Part shown: positions 17,575-25,126 of the stretch, one piece after another
Position numbering within the stretch: the first letter of the stretch is position 1
Layout: each line of letters opens with the position of its first letter
DNA from: Actinoplanes sichuanensis
Lineage (GTDB): Bacteria > Actinomycetota > Actinomycetes > Mycobacteriales > Micromonosporaceae
Length of the DNA stretch: 64,000 bases
NCBI RefSeq assembly: GCF_033097365.1
Contig: NZ_AP028461.1
Location: 1,488,001-1,552,000 of the forward strand
Direction of reading: 5' to 3'
Position numbers and translations under genes: made by a program
Notes under the pieces: generated by a model
The model's input: only the letters and a program-made list of their open reading frames with translations
What the model was told of the DNA's origin: nothing
The model's database searches: none

Positions 17575-18100
17575 GCAGCGCTCGCAGGGCGGGCTCGGCG
17601 GCTTCGAAGGCGATCGGGCCGCTGCCCAGTAGCGGGCCGTAGAGCACCCCCTCCAGGGTGCGCAGGTAGAGGGCGGCGCGGCGGCGCAGGTCCGCCGGGT
17701 CGCCCTCGATCCCGGACTCCACGAAGATCCGCAGCTGGGCGTCGATCGCGTGTTGTCGCACCTCGGCCGCCGCGGTGAACAACACCCGGGCCGCGGTCTG
17801 CGGCTCGGCGTCGACGAACGTGCGCATCTGTTGGGCCGAGTCGAGCAGCTCGGTGAAGATCCGGGACACCGCGATCACCCGGTCCGGGCCGGTCCCGTCG
17901 GCCTCCTCGCCGGCCTCCGCGATCAGGATCTTCGCGATCGCCCAGAACACCTCGCCGAGTAACGCGTCGCGACTGCCGACCGCCCGGTAGAGCGTCGCCC
18001 GGCTGATCGCCAACTCCGCGGCGAGCAGGTCCATGTCGATGGTGGAATGTTGCAGATAATGGTGTGCCGCGCCCCGCAGAAGTACCTCCGGGGCGATCAC
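17564..18100 (-). CDS. TetR/AcrR regulator, QsdR type
   Basis: A 178-residue repressor starting at GTG 18100. The helix-turn-helix reads D-M-D-L-L-A-A-E-L-A-I-S-R-A-T-L-Y-R-A-V-G-S-R-D near 22-45, close to the QsdR subgroup, and the helical C-terminal ligand domain also fits. QsdR of Rhodococcus controls a lactonase gene; the ligand here is unknown. The stop overlaps the polyester hydrolase gene by 11 bases. Upstream, GGATACGTTTCC at 18159-18170 is a near-palindrome that could be its own operator. Confidence 0.8.
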   Translation of the reverse strand: MIAPEVLLRGAAHHYLQHSTIDMDLLAAELAISRATLYRAVGSRDALLGEVFWAIAKILIAEAGEEADGTGPDRVIAVSRIFTELLDSAQQMRTFVDAEPQTAARVLFTAAAEVRQHAIDAQLRIFVESGIEGDPADLRRRAALYLRTLEGVLYGPLLGSGPIAFEAAEPALRALLTD

Positions 18101-18184
18101 GCGCCGCGCCGTGGGAATGGCTATTCTCCTCCCCCGAGAAATGCATCCTGGCCGTAGTGGATACGTTTCCCGGGGCGTTCCGGT

Positions 18185-18640
18185 TCAACGGTCCGGAAGA
18201 TGATCTCGTAACGCCCCGGAAATCAGCGCCACGGCGTCCAGTTGGTCCGGAGTGAGCGCGTCGACGAACAGCTCGCGAACGGCGGTCAGATGGGGCACGG
18301 TCGCCGAGTGGAACGCCGTCGAACCGGCGTCCTCGAGGACCACGAACGCGCCCCGGCTGTCGCCGCTGAACCCCTCCCGTCGGATCAGATCGCGCCGCTC
18401 CATCCGGCCCAGGTGGTGCGACAGCCGGCTGCGCTCCCAGCCGATCGCGGCGGCCAGGTCTGAGGGGCGCAGCCGGGTCTGCGGGGCCTCGCTCAGGGCG
18501 AGCAGCACCGTGTAGTCGCCGGGGGAGAGTCCGGTCTCGGTCTGCAGGCGCCCGGCGACCACGCCCCGCAAGGCCTCGACGGTCTCGATGAAGTCCCGCC
18601 AGACCCGCAACTCGGCGGATGTCGGAAGTCTCCTGGGCAT
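18185..18640 (-). CDS. MarR-family regulator
   Basis: A 151-residue winged-helix regulator; ATG at 18640 with GAGG close upstream. The DNA-binding part reads L-R-P-S-D-L-A-A-A-I-G-W-E-R-S-R-L-S-H-H, followed by a wing with R-R-E-G-F-S-G-D-S-R-G. It is divergent from an LLM monooxygenase gene. The shared region holds two palindromic half-turn-spaced sites (18661-18697), so it most likely represses both itself and the monooxygenase gene until an aromatic or redox signal binds. Confidence 0.88.
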   Translation of the reverse strand: MPRRLPTSAELRVWRDFIETVEALRGVVAGRLQTETGLSPGDYTVLLALSEAPQTRLRPSDLAAAIGWERSRLSHHLGRMERRDLIRREGFSGDSRGAFVVLEDAGSTAFHSATVPHLTAVRELFVDALTPDQLDAVALISGALRDHLPDR

Positions 18641-18660
18641 AAACCTCGGCCCTCCACTGT

Positions 18661-18697
18661 TTGACGTGTCGATCAGCCTAGTTGACACGTCAATCAG
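18661..18697. promoter_or_regulatory. Double MarR-type operator
   Basis: Two 16-base direct copies, TTGACGTGTCGATCAG (18661-18676) and TTGACACGTCAATCAG (18682-18697), start 21 bases apart, two helical turns. Each contains a near-perfect palindrome of TTGAC-two bases-GTCAA form. The outer arms TTGACGTGTC and GACACGTCAA are exact inverted repeats. They lie between the MarR start (18640) and the monooxygenase start (18713). Confidence 0.75.
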
Positions 18698-18712
18698 TAT
18701 GGAGGAAGCGTC

Positions 18713-19729
18713 ATGATCCTCGGCCTCGACACCTTCGGTGACGTCCCGGTCGACGACGCCGGGCAGCCGATCTCGCAGGCGGCCGCGATCCGGCAGGTCG
18801 TCGCCGAGGCGGTCCTCGCCGACCAGCTCGGCGTCGACGCGATCGCGCTCGGTGAGCACCACCGCCCGGAGTACTCGATCTCCACCCCGGAGACCGTCCT
18901 GGCGGGGATCGCCGGTGTCACCGAGCGGATCAGGCTCGGCTCCGGCGTCACGGTGCTCAGCTCCGACGACCCGGTCCGGGTCTTCCAGCGGTTCGCCACG
19001 GTCGACGCGCTCTCCAACGGGCGGGCCGAGGTGATCCTCGGTCGGGGCTCGTTCACCGAGTCGTTCCCGCTGTTCGGCTACGACATGGCCGACTATGCGC
19101 GGCTGTTCGAGGAGAAGCTCGACCTGTTCGTGAAGCTGCTCGACGAGAAACCGGTCACCTGGTCCGGCCGGACCAGGGCCGCGCTCACCGACGCCGACGT
19201 CTATCCCAAGACCGAGAGCGGGCGGCTGGCCACCTGGGTCGGGGTCGGCGGTTCCCCGGAATCAGTGGTCCGCGCCGCCCGACACGGCCTGCCGCTGATG
19301 CTCGCCATCATCGGTGGCCCGGCGGCCCGGTTCGCGCCCTACATCGACCTCTATCGGCGGGCCGCCGACCAGCTCGGCACCGTCGCCCACCCGGTCGGCA
19401 TGCACTCGCCGGGTTTCGTGGCCGACACCGACGACGAGGCCAAGGAGCTGTACTACCCGGCGTACAAGATCCAGCGGGACCGGATCGGGGCGCTGCGTGG
19501 CTGGCCGCCGCTCACCCGGGCCGAGTTCGACCACGAGGTGGAGGACGGGTCGCTGTACGTCGGTGCCTCGGAGACGGTGGCCCGCAAGATGGCGGCGGCG
19601 ATCCGGACGCTCGGCGTGGGGCGGTTCGACCTGATCTACACCGCGGGGGCGCAGTCGGTGAGTGCCCGTACCCGCGCGGTCGAGCTGTTTGGGGCGAAGG
19701 TCGCCCCGATGGTCCGGGAGCTGTTGTAG
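18713..19729 (+). CDS. LLM-class flavin-dependent oxidoreductase (CE1758-like)
   Basis: A 338-residue luciferase-like monooxygenase; GGAGGAAG lies five bases before the ATG. The barrel opens with G-L-D-T-F-G-D-V, continues with A-L-G-E-H-H-R-P-E-Y, the R-L-G-S-G-V-T-V-L strand, G-R-A-E-V-I-L-G-R-G-S-F-T-E-S-F and a W-V-G-V-G-G-S-P-E-S phosphate loop. These match the FMN-dependent CE1758 subgroup. It would oxidise a small organic molecule using reduced flavin from a separate reductase. It is probably induced when the divergent MarR protein leaves the double operator. Confidence 0.85.
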   Translation: MILGLDTFGDVPVDDAGQPISQAAAIRQVVAEAVLADQLGVDAIALGEHHRPEYSISTPETVLAGIAGVTERIRLGSGVTVLSSDDPVRVFQRFATVDALSNGRAEVILGRGSFTESFPLFGYDMADYARLFEEKLDLFVKLLDEKPVTWSGRTRAALTDADVYPKTESGRLATWVGVGGSPESVVRAARHGLPLMLAIIGGPAARFAPYIDLYRRAADQLGTVAHPVGMHSPGFVADTDDEAKELYYPAYKIQRDRIGALRGWPPLTRAEFDHEVEDGSLYVGASETVARKMAAAIRTLGVGRFDLIYTAGAQSVSARTRAVELFGAKVAPMVRELL

Positions 19730-19738
19730 ATATACCTT

Positions 19739-20785
19739 ATGCCCGATTCAGCGAAACGGCGGTGGGCTCGGCTCGCCATCGCCGTCGGCGTCCTCCTGCT
19801 GCTGCCCGCCGCGGTCACCGTGCCGTCCGTGGCGGGCCCGCCGCAGGCCGGTCTGGCCGGGCCGCTCAACATCCTGCTGGCCGGCATCGACCCGCGCGGC
19901 ACCCACACCCGGCCGCTGTCCGACACGATCATCGTGGCGCACATCCCGGCCGACCGCCGCGGCGTCTACCTGTTCTCCCTGCCCCGCGACCTGGTGGTGT
20001 GGATCCCGCCGTTCGCCCGGACCGGCACCGCCGGCCGCTACGCGAAGATCAACGCGGCGATGGCGCTGGGCAGCGAGACCGGCCCGGACCGCTACGACCC
20101 CGCCCAGGGGTACGACCTGCTCGCCACCACGGTCGGCCAGGTCACCGGCATCAAACGGTTCGACGCCGGTGCGGTGATCAACTTCGGTGGCTTCAAGCGG
20201 ATGGTCGAGGCGCTCGGCGGCGTCGAGATGACAGTCGACCAGGACGTCGTCTCCGAGCACCTCAAACCGGACGGCACCCGCCGCGACCTGCTGCCCGGCT
20301 GCCGGATCGGCGGAACCTGCATGCGGCCGTACACCGGACCGCAGAAGATCTACCCCAAGAGCACCACGCCGGTACGGCTACGCCCATGGGAGGCACTCGA
20401 CTTCGTCCGGCAGCGCTACGGCCTGCCCAAGAGCGACTACGACAGGCAGCGCCACCAGCGGCAGCTCCTGCGGGCGGTGGCCCGGAAGATCACCGACCCG
20501 GCCCAACTGCTGAAGGTGATGGCCACGGTCGGTGACGATCTCATCGTCGAGGACGGTGGCCACGACATCACCGACTGGCTGGTCGCGCTCAAGAACGTCG
20601 ACACCACGGCCGTCGTCACGGTCACCCTGCCCGGCGGGCCGGTCTTCGACCACGGCAGGTATCTCGGCGAGCGCTACGCCACCGGCGTGACCAGCTTCTT
20701 CGCCGCGGTCAAGGAGGATCGGGTGGCCGCGTACCTCCTTGATCATCCGACACTCGTCGACCCGGTCGTCAAGCGCCACCGGTAG
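19739..20785 (+). CDS. LCP (LytR-CpsA-Psr) family cell-wall glycopolymer ligase
   Basis: A 348-residue membrane-anchored protein with one N-terminal helix (residues 12-32) and an extracellular LCP domain. Family landmarks are N-I-L-L-A-G-I-D, S-D-T-I-I-V, S-L-P-R-D-L-V-V, K-I-N-A-A, G-V-x-M-T-V-D and a late D-F-V-R-Q-R-Y-G-L-P-K-S-D-Y-D-R-Q-R-H-Q, which carry the Asp and Arg residues that hold polyprenyl-phosphate and metal. LCP enzymes attach teichoic acid or arabinogalactan-type polymers to peptidoglycan. The ATG comes nine bases after the monooxygenase stop with no Shine-Dalgarno; a TACCTT hexamer just before it hints at a leaderless start. Confidence 0.9.
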   Translation: MPDSAKRRWARLAIAVGVLLLLPAAVTVPSVAGPPQAGLAGPLNILLAGIDPRGTHTRPLSDTIIVAHIPADRRGVYLFSLPRDLVVWIPPFARTGTAGRYAKINAAMALGSETGPDRYDPAQGYDLLATTVGQVTGIKRFDAGAVINFGGFKRMVEALGGVEMTVDQDVVSEHLKPDGTRRDLLPGCRIGGTCMRPYTGPQKIYPKSTTPVRLRPWEALDFVRQRYGLPKSDYDRQRHQRQLLRAVARKITDPAQLLKVMATVGDDLIVEDGGHDITDWLVALKNVDTTAVVTVTLPGGPVFDHGRYLGERYATGVTSFFAAVKEDRVAAYLLDHPTLVDPVVKRHR

Positions 20786-20882
20786 TGACATCGGGTCAGG
20801 TCGCTGGCTTCTGCGACGCCGGGCTCCGCAAGACCGAGACGGCTTGGGGTTGCGAGCTTCCCTGTCGCGGGAGGCTCGGCCT

Positions 20883-20938
20883 GACCCGGTGACCCGGTGA
20901 CCCGGTGACCCGGTGGCTTGGTGACCCGGTGGCTTGGT
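20883..20938. repeat. 8-bp tandem repeat, seven units
   Basis: Seven consecutive octamers: GACCCGGT four times, then GGCTTGGT, GACCCGGT, GGCTTGGT. It lies in the 481-base gap (20786-21266) between the convergent LCP and membrane-anchored protein genes. The octamer length is not a multiple of three, so it is unlikely to be coding. Confidence 0.85.
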
Positions 20939-21093
20939 GGCCGTGTGGGACTTCGTGGCTGAAGTCCCACACGCCGACGAGTCTCGGCCATGACAACGCC
21001 ACATTTTCGCGGCCAGCGGCGCAGTAGGAACCCCAAAGCGTTCCGAAGGCGTCCTCAGCAGCACGGTATGAACCCTAAAACCCCTTGTAGAGA

Positions 21094-21261
21094 GCCCTGC
21101 CGTGCCGCTCGCGGGTGTTGTGGTGTTGGGAAGCAGCCTTGTCGTGCCGCTCGCGGGTGTCGTGGCGTCTCGAAGCAGCGCTGCAGTGCCGTTCGCCGGT
21201 GTCGTGGCGTCTGGAGGCAGTCCTGCCGTGCCGCTCGCCGGTGTCTTGGCGGGCGACGGTT
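21094..21261. repeat. 42-bp tandem repeat, four imperfect units
   Basis: Units start at 21094, 21136, 21178 and 21220. Each has a G-x-CCTG-x-CGTGCCG-x-TCGC-x-GGTGT core followed by a variable GTGGCGTCT-type tail. Because 42 is divisible by three, long open frames run through it on both strands, but neither joins a recognisable gene. It ends five bases before the stop codon of the minus-strand gene at 21267. The rest of the 20786-21266 gap has no gene I can support. Confidence 0.85.
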
Positions 21262-21266
21262 GGCCG

Positions 21267-22337
21267 TCAGCGGGTGCGGCGGCGGGCGATGAGCACACCG
21301 AGCAGCAGGGCAGCCGCGGCCAGTCCGATCCCGGCGGCCAGCGCGCCGACCGGGATGCCGCCCTCATCGGCCTGCCCGGCGGCGACGGGCCGGTTCGCCT
21401 TCTCCGAATCCGCCTTCGACGGCGGTGGCGACGAAGACGGCGACGAGGTGGCGACCGGGGTCGGGGCGTCCGGAAGCGGGTACCGCAGCATGTCCACACT
21501 GTCGGCGCCGTCGGCCATCTCCGAGATGCTCAGTAGCGCCGTGCCGTCCGGCGGGTAGGCGATCGACTCGCCTTGCGGCTCGTTCGGCAGGGCGATCCGG
21601 CGCGGCGACCCCTCGCCGATCGCGGTCACGACGGCGTCGGCGGTGCCGCCCGCCTCGACATCGAATTCAAACGCGTCGGCGTACGTCCGAAGCGCGACCC
21701 GTTTCCCGTCGGGGCTGGTCGCGGCACCCGTGACGACGAAACGGCCCTTGAAGCCGTACGGATTGTCGGTGGTCGTGACCGGGATCCGGAAGTCACCGGC
21801 GCGCCGCAGCGGAACCGTCGCCGACGCGTCGAGCGGCCGCTCCGGTACATACACCCCGGCGGTCAGCGGATCCTTGGTGACCACGATCGGGGTCCCGTCG
21901 CCGGCCACGAGCAGCGCCTCCGCGTCGTGCGGGCCGTCCGGGTAGGACAGCCGGAACAGTTTCGGCGATTCGGCGCCGGGGGCCAGCCGCCACAACCCGA
22001 TGGTGTCCCGCTCGCGGTCGTTGTCGCCGATGTCGCCGATCCACAGTGTGCCGTCCGCGGCGCGGGCCATGTCCTCGGTGTCCCGGGGCTTCGACGGGAA
22101 CGACACGGTACGGGTGACCTTGCACTTGCGGCTCAGGTAGAAGATCTTCCGCCCGGACTCCTCGTCGGCCCCGTCGTTGACGACCACGTAGCCCGTACCG
22201 TCCGCGACCAGGCCGGAGATCTCCACGAGCCGGTCGTCTTTCACCCGGCAGAGGGCCGCCGGCTCGGCGTGCGCCGGGACACCGGTCATCGGGAGCACCG
22301 CGGCGACCAGGGCCACACCGGCGGACAGCATCGTCAT
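21267..22337 (-). CDS. Secreted, membrane-anchored beta-propeller-like protein
   Basis: A 356-residue exported protein. ATG 22337 gives a signal peptide ending near A-H-A-E (residue 25). The body shows propeller-like repeats: E-I-S-G-L-V-A-D-G-T-G-Y, D-T-E-D-M-A-R-A-A-D-G-T-L-W-I-G-D-I-G-D-N, P-D-G-P-H-D-A-E-A-L-L-V and E-P-Q-G-E-S-I-A-Y. This pattern is seen in actinobacterial proteins with phytase-like or calcium-binding propellers. A Ser/Pro linker, one C-terminal helix and R-R-R-T-R at the end anchor it to the membrane. No enzyme activity can be assigned. The stop codon directly follows the 42-bp repeats. Confidence 0.65.
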   Translation of the reverse strand: MTMLSAGVALVAAVLPMTGVPAHAEPAALCRVKDDRLVEISGLVADGTGYVVVNDGADEESGRKIFYLSRKCKVTRTVSFPSKPRDTEDMARAADGTLWIGDIGDNDRERDTIGLWRLAPGAESPKLFRLSYPDGPHDAEALLVAGDGTPIVVTKDPLTAGVYVPERPLDASATVPLRRAGDFRIPVTTTDNPYGFKGRFVVTGAATSPDGKRVALRTYADAFEFDVEAGGTADAVVTAIGEGSPRRIALPNEPQGESIAYPPDGTALLSISEMADGADSVDMLRYPLPDAPTPVATSSPSSSPPPSKADSEKANRPVAAGQADEGGIPVGALAAGIGLAAAALLLGVLIARRRTR

Positions 22338-22433
22338 TCCCACCACCCTGCCATGACCCGGCCGGCCGGGCTCTACAGCAATCCCACAGGACGCTCACGG
22401 GGTGGGCAGAAATTGGCAGGTCAAGCTCCTGTC

Positions 22434-22664
22434 ATGACACAGATGACGTTCCCCCTCGCGTTTCCGGCCGGCCGTCGCGGCGAGATCACCGAGCCCGGCG
22501 CGCAGCCGCGCCTGCTGCTGCGCGGTGTCGAGTTCGCCGCCGCGCTCGCGGTCAACCTGGGCCCCGACCCGGCGACCACACCGGTCCACGTCGACCGTGG
22601 CGTGATCGTGGCCGGCCCGCGGGTCCCGGCCGCCGTGACCCGCTCGTGGATCACCTCGTGGTAG
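22434..22664 (+). CDS. Small hypothetical protein
   Basis: A 76-residue frame from ATG 22434, divergent from the propeller gene. It shows no signal peptide, membrane helix or known motif. Its middle part (L-L-L-R-G-V-E-F-A-A-A-L-A-V-N-L-G) is mixed helix and strand. Third-position GC is high, but a 90-residue frame on the other strand (22421-22693) is also open, so coding strand is not certain. The following 170 bases to 22834 hold an ACCACT/AGTGGT hairpin (22721-22736) and no gene. Confidence 0.4.
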   Translation: MTQMTFPLAFPAGRRGEITEPGAQPRLLLRGVEFAAALAVNLGPDPATTPVHVDRGVIVAGPRVPAAVTRSWITSW

Positions 22665-22834
22665 ACGTCACAGCTCCCACATCGTGGGCACACGGGGTTC
22701 GGTCCGGCCTGCAGGTGATCACCACTGACCAGTGGTTACCGCGGGTGGCCGGAATCGATTGACATCCGATTGACGGCCCGGCCCGGTGTCCCCGTCGGAC
22801 ACACCGCCACAGCCGATGCCGGTACCGTGCCGCA

Positions 22835-24742
22835 GTGCCCGACAGCCGTCCGAATCTGATCGCCGAACGCTACCGCCTGGTAGGCCAGATAGGCCAGGGC
22901 GGCATGGGCCGCGTCTGGTCCGCCCGCGACGAGCTGCTCGCCCGCGACGTGGCCGTCAAGGAGCTCGTCCCGGCGGCCGGCCTCACCCAGGCCGAACTCG
23001 GCGCACTCCGGGAACGCACCATCCGCGAGGCCCGCGCCATCGCCATGCTCGACCATCCCAACGTGGTCCGGATCTTCGACGTCGTCTTCGACCGCGGCGA
23101 ACCGTGGATCGTCATGGAGCTGGTCCCGTCCCGGTCGTTGTTCGACACCGTCCGCGACGACGGGCCGATGGCCCCCGACCGGGTCGCCCGGGTCGGCCTC
23201 GGCGTGCTGGCCGCCCTGCGCGCCGCGCACCGGGTCGGGTTGCTCCACCGTGACGTCAAGCCGGGCAACGTCCTGCTCGCCCACGACGGGCGGGTGGTGC
23301 TGACCGATTTCGGCCTGGCCACCGCGGCCGGGGACGCCGGCATGACCAGCACCGGCATCGTGCTCGGCTCCCCGCAGTACCTCGCCCCGGAACGCGCCCT
23401 CGACGCGGAGATCGGGCCGCCCGCCGATCTGTGGTCGCTCGGCGCGACCCTCTATGCCGCGGTCGAGGGCCGGCCACCCTATGTCCGCTCGTCCCCGATG
23501 GCGACCCTGGCCGCCCTGGCCACCGAACTCCCGGCCGCACCGGAACGCGCCGGCGTCCTGCGTCACGCCCTGACCGCGTTGCTGCAGCGCGACCCGGCCC
23601 GACGTGCCGACGCCGAGACCGCCCAGCGGCTGCTGCTCGCGGCGACGTCGCCGGGCGCGGCCCCACCGCCGGAGACGCCCCGCTACGAGCAACCCACCTT
23701 CGCCGTCCCCAACCAGCGAACCCCGGCCCCGGTCCTCCCGCCCGCCGCGCCCGCACCCGCTTCCGGGTTTGCCGGGCCCGGGCTCGTGTCCCACGGGCCG
23801 GTCACCGGTTCGGCTGATCCGCTCGCGGTGCTGGAGCCGTCACCGCGCAAGCCGGTCGATCCGCTGGCGGTCCTGGCTCCTCGGCAGGTCGGTTCCGGTA
23901 CCGACTCCGGGCGGCCGCCGGTCGGACCGGCCACGGCTCAGCCGCTCCTCGGGGCAGCGCCGGAGACCGCCGACGGTTCGATGGGGGCGGGGCCGCCGCC
24001 GGACCCGGCCGGGCGAAGCGGTTCGACGGTCGCCTCACCCGTGGTCGCGCCGCGATCCCGGCACCGTGCCCTGGTCGTGGCGGCGGCGGTCGCGTTGCTG
24101 GTCACGGGTGGGCTTGTGGCGTACCCCATGATCTCTGGCGGAGGCACCGCGGAGCCGCAGCCGGACGCCGCTCTCGTCCTGCCGTCGGCGGGGGAGGCCG
24201 GTGGCGCGGGAAGTCCGATCGCGAGTGTGCCGGTCCGGACCACCCGCCCGCGTCCGGGTGCGTCGGCCGCCGGGCCTTCCGGTGTCGCGAGCGGCTCGGT
24301 CAAGCCGACGAGACCGGCGAGTGCGACGCCCGCCGCCGTGTCTCCGAGCACCGCGACCACGACGACCCCGGCGGTCGTCGCCGGGCGGCAGTTCGTCAGC
24401 CACGGCACCGGGACCTGCCTCTACGCGCCCGGGACGACCGGCCGGATCCAGTCGTGGGCCTGCAACGGCGACGCCGGGCAGCGGTTCACCCACCCGTCCG
24501 ACGGCACGCTGCGCGTCCGCGGCAAATGCGTCCAGATCGCGGGCACCGGCGACGGCGCCACCCTCGACCTGGCCACCTGCACCGGGGCCCGGGCCCAGCA
24601 GTGGAACTACAACGAGTCCTACGACCTGGTCAACCTGTGGGCGATCAAGTGCGTCGACGTCCCCGACGCGAGCACCGCCAACGGTGTGGTGGTCCAGGTC
24701 TGGGAGTGTTCCGGAGCGTCCCACCAGAAGTGGGATTACTGA
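22835..24742 (+). CDS. Membrane Ser/Thr protein kinase with extracellular ricin-type lectin domain
   Basis: A 635-residue PknB-type kinase starting at GTG 22835. The cytoplasmic kinase spans about 10-270: glycine loop G-Q-G-G-M-G-R-V, K42 in A-V-K-E-L, H138-R-D140-V-K-P-G-N catalytic loop, D158-F-G and a G-S-P-Q-Y-L-A-P-E activation segment. A Pro-rich linker leads to one membrane helix (about 410-430). The outer part ends in a ricin-B/CBM13-like domain (about 515-635) with C-L-Y, C-V-Q-I, Q-Q-W-N and Q-K-W-D-Y. A carbohydrate-binding sensor coupled to intracellular phosphorylation is the natural inference. A TACCGT hexamer seven bases before the GTG suggests a leaderless transcript. Confidence 0.9.
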   Translation: MPDSRPNLIAERYRLVGQIGQGGMGRVWSARDELLARDVAVKELVPAAGLTQAELGALRERTIREARAIAMLDHPNVVRIFDVVFDRGEPWIVMELVPSRSLFDTVRDDGPMAPDRVARVGLGVLAALRAAHRVGLLHRDVKPGNVLLAHDGRVVLTDFGLATAAGDAGMTSTGIVLGSPQYLAPERALDAEIGPPADLWSLGATLYAAVEGRPPYVRSSPMATLAALATELPAAPERAGVLRHALTALLQRDPARRADAETAQRLLLAATSPGAAPPPETPRYEQPTFAVPNQRTPAPVLPPAAPAPASGFAGPGLVSHGPVTGSADPLAVLEPSPRKPVDPLAVLAPRQVGSGTDSGRPPVGPATAQPLLGAAPETADGSMGAGPPPDPAGRSGSTVASPVVAPRSRHRALVVAAAVALLVTGGLVAYPMISGGGTAEPQPDAALVLPSAGEAGGAGSPIASVPVRTTRPRPGASAAGPSGVASGSVKPTRPASATPAAVSPSTATTTTPAVVAGRQFVSHGTGTCLYAPGTTGRIQSWACNGDAGQRFTHPSDGTLRVRGKCVQIAGTGDGATLDLATCTGARAQQWNYNESYDLVNLWAIKCVDVPDASTANGVVVQVWECSGASHQKWDY

Positions 24743-24865
24743 CCGGCTGGTGCTCCGGGCGGTCGTCGGACCGCCGAGACCGCCCGGAGAGCCGGCCGCG
24801 GGCGGGGAGCCACCCGGGCGATTCGCCGGTCACCCGAAGGAGACCGGACGGACTAGGATCGAACG

Positions 24866-25126
24866 GTGCCGGTCATCGATCTGGATTCGCCCCGACCCGA
24901 GGTGGCGCCGCGTGCCGCCCGGCCCCGCCGCCTGGTCCTGGTGGTGGCCGGTCTGATGCTGGCCGCTCTGGCCGGTGAGCCCGCGGTTCCCGCCGCCCCC
25001 GACTCGCCTCAGGTGCAGCCGATCATCCTCTGCCACGTCGAGCCGGGCATCGACGCCCCGGCCTACCTGGTGATCCTCGACTCGGAGAGCGGAGAGGTCG
25101 CTGAGGACGTCGTCTGCCCGTCGTGA
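24866..25126 (+). CDS. Small membrane or secreted protein, possibly truncated
   Basis: An 86-residue protein from GTG 24866. It opens with P-V-I-D-L-D and a Pro/Arg-rich cytoplasmic stretch, followed by one hydrophobic helix (about 23-42), then a short outer part with two Cys (C-H-V-E-P-G and V-V-C-P-S). The opening V-I-D-L motif followed by a Pro/Arg stretch and a helix resembles the N-terminus of larger actinobacterial PQQ-like propeller proteins, so this could be a truncated relative. Its last 64 bases overlap the convergent oxidoreductase gene, unusually long for this window, which lowers confidence in one of the two ends. Confidence 0.45.
   Translation: MPVIDLDSPRPEVAPRAARPRRLVLVVAGLMLAALAGEPAVPAAPDSPQVQPIILCHVEPGIDAPAYLVILDSESGEVAEDVVCPS

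Noticed and set aside
18682..18687. TTGACA as the promoter of the monooxygenase gene
   Set aside because: The matching -10 position would fall in the ribosome site; the sequence is better explained as part of the MarR operator.
21094..21261. Possible CRISPR array
   Set aside because: Units abut without spacers and drift in sequence; no cas genes are near. It is a tandem minisatellite.
20378..21499. A minus-strand frame with T-T-P-A-S-G-T-A-G repeats through the 42-bp units
   Set aside because: It runs antisense to the LCP gene, has no start context, and the repeats make frames open by length alone.
22421..22693. A 90-codon minus-strand frame with a C-P-R-C-G-S-C start
   Set aside because: It overlaps the plus-strand small gene and the gap, has no ribosome site, and lacks further metal-ligand pairs; kept only as an alternative.
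22721..22736. ACCACT/AGTGGT hairpin as a terminator
   Set aside because: Only six base pairs, no U tract, and more than 50 bases from the nearest stop codon.
22759..22764. TTGACA as a -35 element for the kinase gene
   Set aside because: No acceptable -10 lies 16-18 bases downstream; a leaderless start from TACCGT fits better.
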